64,000 bases of DNA from an uncultured Prevotella sp. (GCA_900554695.1 USHV01000012.1:10163-74162), one strand, 5' to 3'; counted from the stretch's first letter, positions 9,433 to 19,836 are shown. Numbers and translations: made by a program. Notes: generated by a model from the sequence alone, not told the origin.

Positions 9433-10109
9433 AAATGTTTGTTTTTTGTTATTATATGTATGGTGTATATTAATTCTGATTTGCGATGGTATAAACTCAT
9501 ATAAGACGATTACGGTATGGGTGGACCGTTCATACGTTTTTGTAATTTATTTATGTCATGTTTCAGTGGGATAATCTAATAAGGTGAATAAGAATCTAAT
9601 AATGATGAATGTTTCCAAATATCATTCTTTGTATAATGTATTATGTCATCAAGTTATATTATTTTTAATTTTAGCTTCATTTTTTATGCAAAAGTACCAA
9701 AAGATATTAATTTTTGTAAATATTCTTAGGGTAAATCTGTCTTACTTGTCGAATTATTACTGATATATGGCAAGTTATTTATTGTACATTCATTATATAA
9801 TGTTTCCAATCTGTTTATTACAGTATTTGCTTAGGGAAGGAATGACATTATACGGCATTTTGCCGTTGGAGTGGGGAACTGTGATTTGTGTATCAGATCA
9901 TTATAAGATAGTGTGGTTGCAATGAAATGAGGGAATACTGTATGTTTTTATATACAGTCATGTTGGCAGGATTATGGTATGTGTGTTGCTTGTGTATTGA
10001 TATGCCTGCAAATGCTGTCCGGCATGGCGTAGAATATTATACAGAAAATGCGTGAATTGTTGTTTCTGCGGTTGATGATGTCGTCATCCGGAGAATGTGA
10101 AAAGGTGAA
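9433..10109. other. AT-rich spacer between the cargo gene and the PUL
   Basis: About 680 bases without a credible gene. It holds the -7 promoter box of the cargo gene at 9689-9696. A local inverted repeat around 9935-9960 (ATACTGTAT ... ATACAGT) has no obvious partner gene. I see nothing else. Confidence 0.5.
9689..9696 (-). promoter_or_regulatory. -7 promoter box of the broken cargo gene
   Basis: TACTTTTG on the minus strand fits the Bacteroidota TAnnTTTG box, with TTTA 20 bases upstream as a weak -33 element. It would give a leader of about 250 nt. The promoter seems intact even though the gene is broken. Confidence 0.5.
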
Positions 10110-10190
10110 AAAATAAAAAAGACTGCTTCAGACTTAACTGCGCCATGACGATATGTAACGTATGTGTCGCGATTGAATCTGAAGACAGTC
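10110..10190 (-). terminator. Intrinsic terminator of the PUL operon
   Basis: On the minus strand TCTGAAG lies within a 12-13 nt arm (10190-10178) that pairs with 10132-10121, with one bulged base. It is followed by TTTTTTATTTTTT. It is 66 bp past the GH3 stop. Confidence 0.65.
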
Positions 10191-10256
10191 AAAGTCCCTA
10201 ATATAATAATATGTCGATTTATTTTCTTGCGGTCATATATACATATTATATAAATA

Positions 10257-12578
10257 TCATTTGTTCTGTGTGTCCCATTTGTGGGTCTCGGAACAATGCA
10301 GGTTGAGCGTCTTGTTGCCGGTCTGCATTCTGAATTCACCTTTTTCGAGTATCCATTTTCCGTCGGCTCCGACAAAGGCAAGGTCGCTGCCTTTCAGATT
10401 GAACGAGACGGTGCGTGTCTCGCCGGGTTTGAGCTCTATCTTCTGGAATGCTCTCAGGCGTCTGTTCTCCGGAGTGAGCGACGCAACCATGTCGCGGCTG
10501 AAGAGCATCACCACTTCCTTGCCGGCAACGGTTCCGGTGTTGGTGACATCGACAGACAGGGTGATATTGTCGCCGGCCTTGAAATCGGTGGCGGAGGTCC
10601 TGAAGTTGTCGTAGCTGAACGTGGTGTAGCTCAGTCCGTAACCGAACGGCCACTGCACGGATATCACGGCATCGTAGTCGTAGGCGCCTTCCATCTTGTC
10701 CATCTCTTCGCTCACGCGGTAGTCGTAGGTTGTGAGTGCGGCCGGATCCTTCGGGTAGGTGTAAGGCATCTTCGCGCTCGGATTGGCTTTGCCCGAGAGT
10801 ATGTTGGCAAGGGCGTCGGCACCGTAGTTTCCGGGCAGGAGTATGTCGATGACAGCCTCGGCCAGCGGTTCGATGTCGCTGATGATGCGCGGACGTCCTT
10901 CGTTGAGTATGAGCACAATGGGTTTGCCGGTTTTGGCGAGAGCCTTCACGAGGTCGCGCTGGTTGGCGGAGAGTCTCAGGTCGGAAAGGTTTCCGGGTGT
11001 CTCGCAGTATGAGTTCTCGCCGATGCAGGCTATTATCACGTCAACATTTCCGGCCGCTTCCACCGCTTTCTCTATTTCCGGGGTGTTTTCCTCGTAGTAG
11101 TTGCCTTCTGGAACATAGGTGACGCCTTGCTCGAGCGTCACGTTTTCCTTGCCGAACTCGTTGCTTATGGCCTCATAGATGGTGTTGCGGTCGCCAGCGT
11201 AGCGGTCGGCTATGTGTCCCTGCCATGAGTAGCTCCATCCTCCGTTGAGGCAGCGCATGGAATTGGCGTTAGGGCCGGTGACGAGCAGTTTCACGCCTTT
11301 CTTCAGCGGCAGTATGTTGTTTTTGTTCTTCAGCAGCACCTCCGACTCCTCGGCTGCTTTCACGGCCAGTACGGCGTGGGCCTCAGAGGCGAATTCGGGG
11401 AAGTCCTTCATGTGTGTCACGGGTGTGTCGAAGAGTCCCAGTCTGTATTTCAGACGGAGCACGCGGCGCACGGCGTCGTCGATACGGCTCATCGGCACAC
11501 GACCTTCCTCAACCAGTTCTTTGAGCAGGGTGCAATAGTTGAGATCGTATGGTTCCATTGCCATGTCTATTCCGGCATTGATGGCCATTTCTATTGCTTC
11601 TTTCTTGTCTGCAGCTACATGTTCACGTGTATAGAGATTGTTGATGTCCGCCCAGTCGGTGATTAACATTCCGTCCCAGTTGAGGCCCTCCTTGAGCCAA
11701 CCGGTAAGAAGTTCTTTGTTGGCATGTACCGGAACACCGTTCACACTTCCGCTATTGACCATGATTGTCAGAGCTCCGGCTTCTACACACGCTTTGAATG
11801 GAGCGAAACATTTTTCTCTCAGTTCGAAAATGGGAATGTATGCCGGCGTGCGGTCCTTTCCTGTTCTTGCCTGGCTGTATCCCATGTAGTGCTTTACGGA
11901 TGTGGCTATTCTGTCTGAAGGTATGTGATTCGGGTCGTCGCCCTGGAATCCACGCACGGCTTCGCTTCCCATTATTGCGTTGACAAGGCAGTCCTCACCA
12001 TAGTTTTCCCATACGCGTGGCCAGCGTGGGTCTCTTGCCATATCCACTGTCGGAGAATATGTCCATGGACAGTTGGCGGCTCTTGTCTCATAAGCTGTCA
12101 CTCGGGCTGCCTCATATGCCAGCTGAGGATTGAAAGAAGCTCCGAGATTGATGTTCTGCGGGAATAGTGTTCCGCCAAGAGTGTATGTGGTTCCATGGGT
12201 CTGATCAAGTCCGTAGATGCATGGAATGCCAATCTCTTTCATTGACAGTTTCTGAATGATTCCAATCAGTTCCTGCCACTTCTCCGGTGTTTGGGCTACA
12301 GGACCAGGGGCGTTGAGTATTGATCCTACTTTATATTTTGCAATGGCGTTGTAGAGTTTATCCTTGTCGAGAACGAACTCTCCGTCTTTCCATTCTCCGA
12401 GCACGTCAATGGACAATTCTGTCATCTGTCCTATTTTTTCGTCAAGTGTCATCTTGCTCAGAGTATTCTCGACTTTAGCCTCAATGTCCTTGTCAGAACG
12501 TATCGCCGGCGACATTGCCTGCGATATGCAGGCAATGCCGAGAGCTGTGAATATTGCTATGTTTCTGAATGAATGCAT
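10257..12578 (-). CDS. Glycoside hydrolase family 3 beta-glucosidase (BglX-like)
   Basis: This 773-residue GH3 enzyme is predicted to release glucose from the non-reducing ends of beta-gluco-oligosaccharides in the periplasm. A signal peptide covers about residues 1-21. The (beta/alpha)8 domain spans about 30-370, with KHYMGYSQA (substrate-binding Lys-His) and the nucleophile region GMLITDWAD. The alpha/beta sandwich domain is at about 390-610 and the C-terminal FN3-like domain at about 660-765. Length and domain order are normal for BglX. It is the last gene of the PUL operon, starting 8 bp after the glycan-binding protein. With the GH16 enzyme upstream it would finish degradation of imported beta-1,3-glucan oligosaccharides (inference from context). 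Confidence 0.9.
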   Translation of the reverse strand: MHSFRNIAIFTALGIACISQAMSPAIRSDKDIEAKVENTLSKMTLDEKIGQMTELSIDVLGEWKDGEFVLDKDKLYNAIAKYKVGSILNAPGPVAQTPEKWQELIGIIQKLSMKEIGIPCIYGLDQTHGTTYTLGGTLFPQNINLGASFNPQLAYEAARVTAYETRAANCPWTYSPTVDMARDPRWPRVWENYGEDCLVNAIMGSEAVRGFQGDDPNHIPSDRIATSVKHYMGYSQARTGKDRTPAYIPIFELREKCFAPFKACVEAGALTIMVNSGSVNGVPVHANKELLTGWLKEGLNWDGMLITDWADINNLYTREHVAADKKEAIEMAINAGIDMAMEPYDLNYCTLLKELVEEGRVPMSRIDDAVRRVLRLKYRLGLFDTPVTHMKDFPEFASEAHAVLAVKAAEESEVLLKNKNNILPLKKGVKLLVTGPNANSMRCLNGGWSYSWQGHIADRYAGDRNTIYEAISNEFGKENVTLEQGVTYVPEGNYYEENTPEIEKAVEAAGNVDVIIACIGENSYCETPGNLSDLRLSANQRDLVKALAKTGKPIVLILNEGRPRIISDIEPLAEAVIDILLPGNYGADALANILSGKANPSAKMPYTYPKDPAALTTYDYRVSEEMDKMEGAYDYDAVISVQWPFGYGLSYTTFSYDNFRTSATDFKAGDNITLSVDVTNTGTVAGKEVVMLFSRDMVASLTPENRRLRAFQKIELKPGETRTVSFNLKGSDLAFVGADGKWILEKGEFRMQTGNKTLNLHCSETHKWDTQNK

Positions 12579-12586
12579 GATTTGGG

Positions 12587-13843
12587 TTATTTGATGGTTA
12601 TGTCGTCAACATAGAATCCATGTCCGGTTATAAGGAATCCGTTTTGTTCCTGAATCATATCAAGGATTTCCTGTGTGAGAGTGAACTCCATGACACCGTT
12701 TTCTGTAACGTCAATCTTGGATACTCCAGGCAGTGCGGTCCACCATCCGGTTGTAGGTTGTATCTGATGATATTCGTCGTTCGGTTCTATTGAATAGCTT
12801 ATTGCCATTACAGAACCTGCCTTCAGGGTGGCGAAGACTTCTTTGCCTATCAGGTTGAATGTTTTGTTCGGGTCTCCGTCAGGACGGTCCCACGAAACAT
12901 AGTGGTGGCCGGACCAGAGAGACTGCTCGGAAGAAACTGTCACGGTAGTCTGTTCTGCGATAGATTTGTTGGTGTAGAATGTCACGCTGTTTCCGTCTTT
13001 CATCGTTCCGGTCAGGACGTATTCTCCGTCAGCCAGGTCTGGACATGTGATTTGGATTAAGTCGGATGTCTGCTGGACAAACTCTTTTATCTCTATGTCG
13101 CCTATTTTAAGAGAGGCAATCCTATCGAGATTTATTCCTGTCATGGTCCATTCGGAGTTGGCTTTTGTACGGTTGGCTCCTGAAGTGATGAGTGCCGACT
13201 TGCTTACAGTAACTGTATTCGCACCATATTCTTCACCATTCTCGTCGATGAGCAGGACTCTCTGTGTGCCTTCTGCTGCGTCGGCAGGTACGGTGTATAT
13301 GAGGTGGGGTGTTCCGCCATCTGTAGAATAAACTACTTGTCCGGTGGTTGCATCACCTATCTTGATGCTCTTCACCTGCTCGAGATTGTCGCCATATAGA
13401 ACAGCCTCATTTCCGGGAGAGACAAAGCGTTCATAACTAACTTCTGCGCTCCAGGGATCGCTTTCAAGTGGGTTCACCTTTACAAGTCCTTCACGTGAAG
13501 TGGATTTACCTTTTACTGTTGTTGCCACAACTTTCATCTGGTATAGACCTGCCGGCAGCGGCATGTCGATGCTGTCGCCTTTGGCAACCTCATTTCCGTC
13601 AATATACCATACTACTTCGGTATAGTCGGCAGGTGTGACAGTGAGCACCATCTTGAAGTTCACGTCGCGATTGATGTTGGATACAATCGGTAGCTCGCCG
13701 TTTTCCCTGTCTGGGAACAGTGGTGAAAGAATATGCGGATCATCATCCGGACCGACTGTAGAGAATGGTTCTTCGTCGCTACATGAAAGGCAAATCATGC
13801 TTAATGGCAGCATGGCCAGTAATAATCTGAATATTGATTTCAT
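12587..13843 (-). CDS. Surface glycan-binding lipoprotein with IPT/TIG-like domains
   Basis: This 418-residue lipoprotein has a signal peptide ending SMICLSC, with the lipobox Cys at about residue 21. A PKD/Ig-like domain sits at about 45-125 (VVWYIDGNEVAKGDS) and IPT/TIG-like domains at about 130-300 (VLYGDNLEQVKSIKIG and MTGINLDRIASLKIG). The C-terminal domain ends DDITIK and is probably the sugar-binding part, as in SGBP-B proteins of beta-glucan loci. It follows susD by 26 bp and precedes GH3 by 8 bp. It would sit on the cell surface and help capture polysaccharide. Sequence in this position is normally poorly conserved, so the ligand is inferred from the neighbouring enzymes. Confidence 0.75.
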   Translation of the reverse strand: MKSIFRLLLAMLPLSMICLSCSDEEPFSTVGPDDDPHILSPLFPDRENGELPIVSNINRDVNFKMVLTVTPADYTEVVWYIDGNEVAKGDSIDMPLPAGLYQMKVVATTVKGKSTSREGLVKVNPLESDPWSAEVSYERFVSPGNEAVLYGDNLEQVKSIKIGDATTGQVVYSTDGGTPHLIYTVPADAAEGTQRVLLIDENGEEYGANTVTVSKSALITSGANRTKANSEWTMTGINLDRIASLKIGDIEIKEFVQQTSDLIQITCPDLADGEYVLTGTMKDGNSVTFYTNKSIAEQTTVTVSSEQSLWSGHHYVSWDRPDGDPNKTFNLIGKEVFATLKAGSVMAISYSIEPNDEYHQIQPTTGWWTALPGVSKIDVTENGVMEFTLTQEILDMIQEQNGFLITGHGFYVDDITIK

Positions 13844-13869
13844 AATTTTTCTGATTTTAGAATTTTGTT

Positions 13870-15555
13870 TTATTCAACGTCCCACCAAACCGGAATGTTC
13901 CAATTGTTCGTTCCTCCCATGCGTTCGAGTGCTTCGTCATATCCGGATTTGTTGTAAGATGATTCAAGTGTGGGATAGCATAGTCTTACGGGAATTTCGC
14001 TTCCACCAGTGAGATATTGGGCGAAACCATATTCTGCCGGAGATTTGAGACGAGGATATCCGGAGCGACGTACATTGGCCCAACATTCCGCCGGATTGGT
14101 GAAGTGCAGGATCCAAGCCTGTGTGTTTATGGCTTCTTTCATTTGTTCTTCAGTATGGCCTATGCCGTTGTTTTTGATAAACGTATTGAATTCCTCGTCA
14201 GAGACACGGTCATAACCATAGTTGTCGGTAAGGAAGTCCATTGCAGCACGTACTCCTTTGCTGTAAAGATCGGCCACAGTTCCATTGACATTCCATTTCT
14301 TCAATGCAGCCTCTGCAAGCAGGAAATTGACTTCAGCATAAGTCATCACTACTCCCGGATTGTCACTTTTCAGGAAATTGTTGGCCAGCTTCGGTTCCGT
14401 CTCGCGTGCCATTGTTGTTTCGACCGAAGGATTGGTCTCGGCAACTTCTTTCATGATGTCGCTGTCGTAACCAGAAGGCCACGGATCGTATGAGAATGCT
14501 CCCGGTTCGCATGGATTCATGGTTATTCCCTTATTGATTATCTCCTCTGTCAGATCAATGCGGTTGTCAGGGCTTGTAGAGCTCATCAGTCCGTCATAAT
14601 AGAATCGTGCAATCATGAATGTACGCGGGTCTCCAGAGTTGTAAAGCTGATTGAAGAATGTGGAGCACATGTAGCTCGGATTGTTGGCAGGGTCGTTTCC
14701 GAAGAAAAGCTGCGAGAGGGCATTGCCTCTGTAATCGGTGTAAGAGTCCTGTCCGAAACTGAACGATATTTCCATGTATTTTATCAGTGCGTCGTCTGAT
14801 GTCGAAGTGAATACACCGCCTTCGGAAGTCAGTGCGTCTTCAAACTCCTGGCGAGCTTTCTCTGGAGCGACATTAGATATGCGCATTGCAAAACGCAGTC
14901 TGAGCGAGTTTGCCAGCTTTATCCATTTTGTGATGTCACCGTTGTATATCACGTCGCCTGTGATTTTGTCGTTTGCCGCGTTAAGTGTGGCAGCAGCGTT
15001 TTTCAGCTCGGTGAAGAAATCGTTGTATATTTCTTCCTGAGTGTCATATCTCGGATTGTAAACCTCTTCCAGGTAACCAAGTCCGGCTTCGCTGTATGGA
15101 GCATCTCCGTATATGTCTGTGATAATGGACATCATATATACGCGGTATATGCGCAGAATGGCATTGATGTTGGTCTTGTTTTCATCTTCCTTGCTGCGAT
15201 ATATGGCGTCAGTCAGATTTTTTATTGCTTTCGGATAGAATGAAGTCCATATTCTGCTCATCTCGTTGTTGTCAACTGTGTGTCTGCCGCCATAGTTGGT
15301 GGTGTTCCAGCATCCCATGAGCTGTTGTGTGAAGGCATATAGGTAGTTGCGGTATATTTCTACCATTCCGAGGTCTCCATAAGTCTGCAGCTCGGCTGTC
15401 GTAAGCTGTGCATTCGGGTCGATGCTGTTTGCCTTTGACTGGTCTGTGTTAAGGTCTTCCATGTAGCTGTCGCTGCATGAAGTGGTCATTTCTGCCAGAA
15501 ATGCCGCAGACAATATTATTATAAAGGTCTTTATAGCTTTTTTCATTGTTCCCAT
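13870..15555 (-). CDS. SusD/RagB-family nutrient-binding outer-membrane lipoprotein
   Basis: This 561-residue lipoprotein has a signal peptide ending EMTTSC (acylated Cys near residue 27). It has the helical SusD-like fold of the SusD-like_2 type: an N-terminal MEDLNTDQSKANSIDP segment, TPR-like helices at about 70-260, and the NFLLAEAALKKW helix near 400. It would form the lid over the SusC transporter and hand oligosaccharides to it. The start is either M1 or M4 (MKKAIKTF); both keep the signal peptide. It begins 5 bp after susC, the usual tight pairing. Confidence 0.88.
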   Translation of the reverse strand: MGTMKKAIKTFIIILSAAFLAEMTTSCSDSYMEDLNTDQSKANSIDPNAQLTTAELQTYGDLGMVEIYRNYLYAFTQQLMGCWNTTNYGGRHTVDNNEMSRIWTSFYPKAIKNLTDAIYRSKEDENKTNINAILRIYRVYMMSIITDIYGDAPYSEAGLGYLEEVYNPRYDTQEEIYNDFFTELKNAAATLNAANDKITGDVIYNGDITKWIKLANSLRLRFAMRISNVAPEKARQEFEDALTSEGGVFTSTSDDALIKYMEISFSFGQDSYTDYRGNALSQLFFGNDPANNPSYMCSTFFNQLYNSGDPRTFMIARFYYDGLMSSTSPDNRIDLTEEIINKGITMNPCEPGAFSYDPWPSGYDSDIMKEVAETNPSVETTMARETEPKLANNFLKSDNPGVVMTYAEVNFLLAEAALKKWNVNGTVADLYSKGVRAAMDFLTDNYGYDRVSDEEFNTFIKNNGIGHTEEQMKEAINTQAWILHFTNPAECWANVRRSGYPRLKSPAEYGFAQYLTGGSEIPVRLCYPTLESSYNKSGYDEALERMGGTNNWNIPVWWDVE

Positions 15556-15560
15556 ATTGG

Positions 15561-18500
15561 TTAAAATTTGATGTTTACGTTGATACCGTAGCTCTTTCTT
15601 GAAGGCAGTGAGCCATACTCGAGTCCCATACCGGTCGTATTGTTATAGTTGGAGTCCGGGTCGATGTTAGGAATGTTCTTCCAAACGATGAACGGGTTTC
15701 TTGCAACAAATGAAACAGACATGTCCTGCAGGAATTTTCCTAACCATTTCTTTGGGAATTGGTAAGACAATACTATTTCGCGGCATTTTATGTAAGAGTT
15801 GTCATAGATGAACATTGAAGGTGCATTACGGCACACGCTCATCCAGTAGTCTTCAGGATTGACGATGATGTCGTTTGGACGATATGTTCCGTCGCCGTTG
15901 TCTATCACACCCGGAGCGATGAATCCTCCGGTCGGTTTCCAGTCAGCAGAGCCTTTAGGTATGCCGGCTGCCTGACGTTGTTCTTCAGAAAGATACCATT
16001 CGTCGCGTCCTTGCAGGGTTGCCAGGCTCTTGCCGGATTCGTGTGCGGCACGTGCCGACATTGAGTAAAGATCTGCTCCCACCTTGATGTCGAACAGTGC
16101 AGAGAGCGACAGATTCTTGTAATGTATGGCGGTGCTTATACCTCCGGTCCAGTCCCATGACGCGTTTCCGAGCACATGATTGCTTTTGTCGTATTGTGGA
16201 AGACCTGTCTGTGGATCAATCAGAATGTCGCCGTTTTCGTTTCTCACGAAATCAGGACCGACGATAGAACCGAAGTTCTCACCTACTTTTGCGGCAATCT
16301 GTACGTCGAGCCATGATGCCTTCTCGAGTTCGAACATATCCATGTTGTCAACAAGTTTCTTTACTTTGTTGCTGTTCTTTGAGAAGTTGAGGTTCAAGTC
16401 CCATGCGAAATCGCCAATCTGAACTGGGCGTGTGTTAAGCGTTATCTCAATACCTTGGTTCTGTATTTCTCCGGCATTGATGAGGCGATAAGGATAACCT
16501 GTTGCCCAGCTGCTTGCAATACCCATAATCTGGTCTTTACTTATCTGGTTATAATAGGTAAAGTCTAAACCTATACGGTTGTTGAGGAATTTTGTCTCAA
16601 AACCGATTTCAAAAGAATTGGTTCTTGTAGGTTTCAGATTCTTGTTTGGTATGGTCTCGTTGTTGATGTATCCGATGGTGTATCCGGGATATGTGAATTT
16701 TGATTTTGTATATACCAGTCCCAGCTGATACGGGTCTGTGTCACTTCCGACTTGTGCCCATGACATGCGTACCTTACCGTATGGCAGGATGTCTTTCTTG
16801 TTGATAAGCTCTGAAAACACAAGGCTACCAGAAAGTGATGGATATACGTATATGTTGTTGTTCAGCGGAAGAGTTGACGACTGGTCACCGCGCAGAGTCG
16901 CATCGAGGTATACGAGGCTTCTCCATCCGAAGTTCACAGAAGCGAAGATTGAGTTTATCTGTTTGCGGTAACTGTTCTCCTCATTGCTTGTCTCGTTGAA
17001 GCTCATTATTGCTATGACATCACGTATTTGCATGTCTTTGGCTGTTGTGATGGTTGTTTTGTTGTCCACCTTATAGATGTTTCCACCGAATGTTCCGGTG
17101 AAGTCAATGTCACCCCAGCGGTTGTTGTATGTCGCCAGAAGCTCGAAGTTGTACATCTTATTCTCGAACTTACTGTTCTGCAGATAACCTGATTCATATC
17201 CAGGAGTTGTAGGAGCCTTGAAGTCTTGGAATGAGAACCAGTTGAACTCGGTTCCGGCTGTACCTTTTATCTTCAGGTGAGGATTGATGTTCCACGTTGC
17301 TGAGGCATGGAAACGGAACAGGTCTTTGCCTGAGTTGTTGGAGTTCTTGTAAACGTCCCAGTATGGGTTTACGTTGTACGGGTCCATTCCGTTCCAATTT
17401 GAATATTCGCCGTTCTCGTCCTGATATGTGCGCAACCATGCCTGATCATATGTCGTGGCAAGAGTCATGAGGTTCTTGCCTATGTTCGACTTGCTGTCTC
17501 CCAGAGCAGGACGGTTCTTGACACCTTCGTGTGTGTAGTTGACAGAGAAATCAAGATCGACTTTTCCTAATGTAGAGTTCGTTCTCAGATTGAATATGTC
17601 GCGGCTCATGTTTGTATTGGGAACGATGTCTTTGTTTCTCATGTCAGTGAATGTGAAACGCATACCGGTGCTCTTGTTGCTTGACGAAACCGTCAAGGTG
17701 TTGTTTGCAGTGACACCTGTGCGGAAGAATCCGGACGTGTTGTCAGGAATGATAAGGTAAGGGCGTTCCACTCCGTCGAAGTATTCCAGCATGTTGCTTC
17801 CGTCTGCCTTGGGACCCCAACTCTTGTTTGTGTTGGATACCGCGTCAATGCTGTATGTACCGTTGCTACCCATGCCGTATATCTGCTGTACATCGTCCCA
17901 CTTTGAAAGCTGTTTGTCTATGGTAAGAGTCCCGTTGTATTCAACAGAGAAACGTTCACCCTTGTTTGCTTTTTTTGTCGTGATGAGTATCACACCGTGG
18001 CTTGCGCGGCTACCATACAGAGCCGATGCGGCCGGGCCCTTCAATACAGACATTGTCTCGATGTCGTCAGGGTTGATGCTCGAAATTCCGTCGCCCAGGT
18101 CGTAGCCTCCTGATGTTCCTGCACTACCGAAGTTGGTGTTGTCCAACGGCACGCCGTCAACAACATACAGCGGTTGGTTGTTTCCTGTCATTTCGGTGTT
18201 TCCGCGAAGTAACACTCTTGTAGAACCTGAAGGCCCGCTGGCAGTCTGGCTTACGACAAGACCAGCTACGCGGCCTGCCATTGAGTTGATGACGTTTGTC
18301 TCTTTTGCCTTTTCGAAGGCTTCGCCTTTCACTTCGTCGAGTCCGTATCCCAGGGCTTTACGGTCTCTTTTTATGCCCAAGGCAGTTACGACGACCTCAT
18401 TGAGCAACTTCGAGTCGTCTTCAAGTAAGATTGTCATGGGCTTAGCCGAGGCTTTCACTTCCACGCTTTTCATACCGATGTAGCTTACTACGAGCGTAGC

Positions 18501-18749
18501 TCCGCTTTTCACGTTCAGCGTGAAGTTACCGTCAATGTTGGTTACAGTACTGTTGGTTGTGCCTTTTTCAGAGATGGAGGCTCCGACGATGGGTCCGACA
18601 TTGTCTTTTACGATACCCGTAACTTTGATTGTTTTTGAATCAACTTGTATTGGAGCAGAGTCAGTTACGGCCAAAGCCTGATTCATGACAGGTATGCCGC
18701 TGGCCAATGTCCCGCACAACATAATTCTTGAGAAAAATCTTATATTCAT
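15561..18749 (-). CDS. SusC/RagA-family TonB-dependent glycan transporter
   Basis: This 1,062-residue outer-membrane transporter has a signal peptide at about 1-28. A carboxypeptidase-regulatory-like domain follows at about 42-115 (GIVKDNVGPIVGASISEKGT). The plug domain at about 115-240 carries the SusC signatures LNEVVVTALGIKRD and the DGVPLDN loop. A 22-strand barrel ends in an aromatic-rich C-terminus (SYGINVNIKF). No N-terminal STN domain is present, so it is a pure transporter and not an anti-sigma signalling type. It lies 11 bp after the GH16 gene and is co-transcribed with susD. The imported ligand is predicted to be beta-1,3-gluco-oligosaccharide. Confidence 0.93.
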   Translation of the reverse strand: MNIRFFSRIMLCGTLASGIPVMNQALAVTDSAPIQVDSKTIKVTGIVKDNVGPIVGASISEKGTTNSTVTNIDGNFTLNVKSGATLVVSYIGMKSVEVKASAKPMTILLEDDSKLLNEVVVTALGIKRDRKALGYGLDEVKGEAFEKAKETNVINSMAGRVAGLVVSQTASGPSGSTRVLLRGNTEMTGNNQPLYVVDGVPLDNTNFGSAGTSGGYDLGDGISSINPDDIETMSVLKGPAASALYGSRASHGVILITTKKANKGERFSVEYNGTLTIDKQLSKWDDVQQIYGMGSNGTYSIDAVSNTNKSWGPKADGSNMLEYFDGVERPYLIIPDNTSGFFRTGVTANNTLTVSSSNKSTGMRFTFTDMRNKDIVPNTNMSRDIFNLRTNSTLGKVDLDFSVNYTHEGVKNRPALGDSKSNIGKNLMTLATTYDQAWLRTYQDENGEYSNWNGMDPYNVNPYWDVYKNSNNSGKDLFRFHASATWNINPHLKIKGTAGTEFNWFSFQDFKAPTTPGYESGYLQNSKFENKMYNFELLATYNNRWGDIDFTGTFGGNIYKVDNKTTITTAKDMQIRDVIAIMSFNETSNEENSYRKQINSIFASVNFGWRSLVYLDATLRGDQSSTLPLNNNIYVYPSLSGSLVFSELINKKDILPYGKVRMSWAQVGSDTDPYQLGLVYTKSKFTYPGYTIGYINNETIPNKNLKPTRTNSFEIGFETKFLNNRIGLDFTYYNQISKDQIMGIASSWATGYPYRLINAGEIQNQGIEITLNTRPVQIGDFAWDLNLNFSKNSNKVKKLVDNMDMFELEKASWLDVQIAAKVGENFGSIVGPDFVRNENGDILIDPQTGLPQYDKSNHVLGNASWDWTGGISTAIHYKNLSLSALFDIKVGADLYSMSARAAHESGKSLATLQGRDEWYLSEEQRQAAGIPKGSADWKPTGGFIAPGVIDNGDGTYRPNDIIVNPEDYWMSVCRNAPSMFIYDNSYIKCREIVLSYQFPKKWLGKFLQDMSVSFVARNPFIVWKNIPNIDPDSNYNNTTGMGLEYGSLPSRKSYGINVNIKF

Positions 18750-18760
18750 GCGTTTGAACT

Positions 18761-19597
18761 TTAATTATGTTTTGTTAATTTAATCCAGTCTATGTACATG
18801 GTTGCCTTGGTGCCTTTTTTCAGCGCAGTGATTTGGTTGCTGTCTGTGATACCGGTGAACGTTCCTCCCACGGCAAGATTGAAAAGAATGAAGAAGTTGT
18901 CATGGAAATAAGGATTGTCCTTGATGTTGAAAGAATAAAACGGTATGTCGTCAATAGATATGCTGGCTTGCGTTTCGTCCCATGTAAGAGTGTAGGTGTG
19001 GTACTTTCCGTCTTGCAGGCTTGAACTTACAGACGAGGCATGGTACTGCTGTTCGTGTGACGCTACGTCCATGCCGAAATGAATGGCTGTGTTTACGTGT
19101 GTTGAGGCCGTGCCGGTTTCAATACCTTCCTTGTCACCCATTTCCATGATGTCAATTTCTCCGCATGCGGGCCATTCTTTGTCGTTGTCGCCCATCATCC
19201 AGAATGCGGGCCACAGACCGTTGGCCGTTTGTGGAAGTCTGATGCTTGCGCTTAATGTTCCATACTTGAAACTTTTCTTTCCTTTAGAATTTACTCTTCC
19301 GGAAACAATCTTTCCGTTTTTCCATTCTGCAGTCAACATGAGCACGGTCTTGTCACCGTCTTTTCCTACTTTCACCTGATCGGTGGTGTAGGCTTGCAGT
19401 TCTTCGTTGGTCCATCCGGCTTCATGCGTCTCCTTAGTCCATACAGAACTGTTGAACGTATTGAAGTCGTCGAAGAAGATCACATTCTTGTCAGTTTCGA
19501 CAGGGTCTTTCTGACTGTTGGAGTCTTCTGCTTCCGAAGAACAAGATGTAAATATTCCACAAACGAATGTGAGAATAAGGCATACTTTTTTGTTCAT
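18761..19597 (-). CDS. Glycoside hydrolase family 16 endo-beta-1,3-glucanase (laminarinase-type) lipoprotein
   Basis: This 278-residue lipoprotein has a signal peptide ending IFTSC. The GH16 jelly-roll covers about residues 40-275. The catalytic motif is GEIDIMEMG, matching ExDxxE with the extra residue of the laminarinase-type beta-bulge. The preceding WPAFWMMG is the usual substrate-cleft strand. It should cut beta-1,3- or mixed-linked beta-glucan at the cell surface before import. It is the first gene of the PUL operon, with its own promoter upstream. Exact linkage preference cannot be settled from sequence alone. Confidence 0.88.
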   Translation of the reverse strand: MNKKVCLILTFVCGIFTSCSSEAEDSNSQKDPVETDKNVIFFDDFNTFNSSVWTKETHEAGWTNEELQAYTTDQVKVGKDGDKTVLMLTAEWKNGKIVSGRVNSKGKKSFKYGTLSASIRLPQTANGLWPAFWMMGDNDKEWPACGEIDIMEMGDKEGIETGTASTHVNTAIHFGMDVASHEQQYHASSVSSSLQDGKYHTYTLTWDETQASISIDDIPFYSFNIKDNPYFHDNFFILFNLAVGGTFTGITDSNQITALKKGTKATMYIDWIKLTKHN

Positions 19598-19669
19598 TGC
19601 TTTTTTGTTGTTAAGGTTATGATATAGTTGTGTTGCGTTATTATTCGGTTTTCAGTTGTAATTCGGTGG

Positions 19670-19677
19670 CAAAAGTA
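19670..19677 (-). promoter_or_regulatory. -7 promoter box of the PUL operon
   Basis: TACTTTTG on the minus strand, about 73 bases before the GH16 start. No good -33 TTTG is present, as expected for an operon that needs an activator (here the hybrid two-component protein). Confidence 0.5.
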
Positions 19678-19767
19678 GTAAGCCTTTTATCTTCCTATGG
19701 TTTGAAGGCAGATATTTATGGGTTTGATTTCAGTTATTTTTTAATAACCCGCTGTGTATCAGCAGAA

Positions 19768-19818
19768 TAAAAAATGGTTTGAATGCTGAAAATAGCAGCG
19801 TTCAAACCATTTTTTTAA
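19768..19818 (-). terminator. Terminator of the hybrid sensor gene
   Basis: AAATGGTTTGAA pairs with TTCAAACCATTT with GCTG/CAGC extending the stem, followed on the minus strand by TTTTTTATT. It lies 18 bp past the sensor stop and separates it from the structural PUL genes. Confidence 0.75.
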
Positions 19819-19836
19819 TTTATTGTTGATATAGGT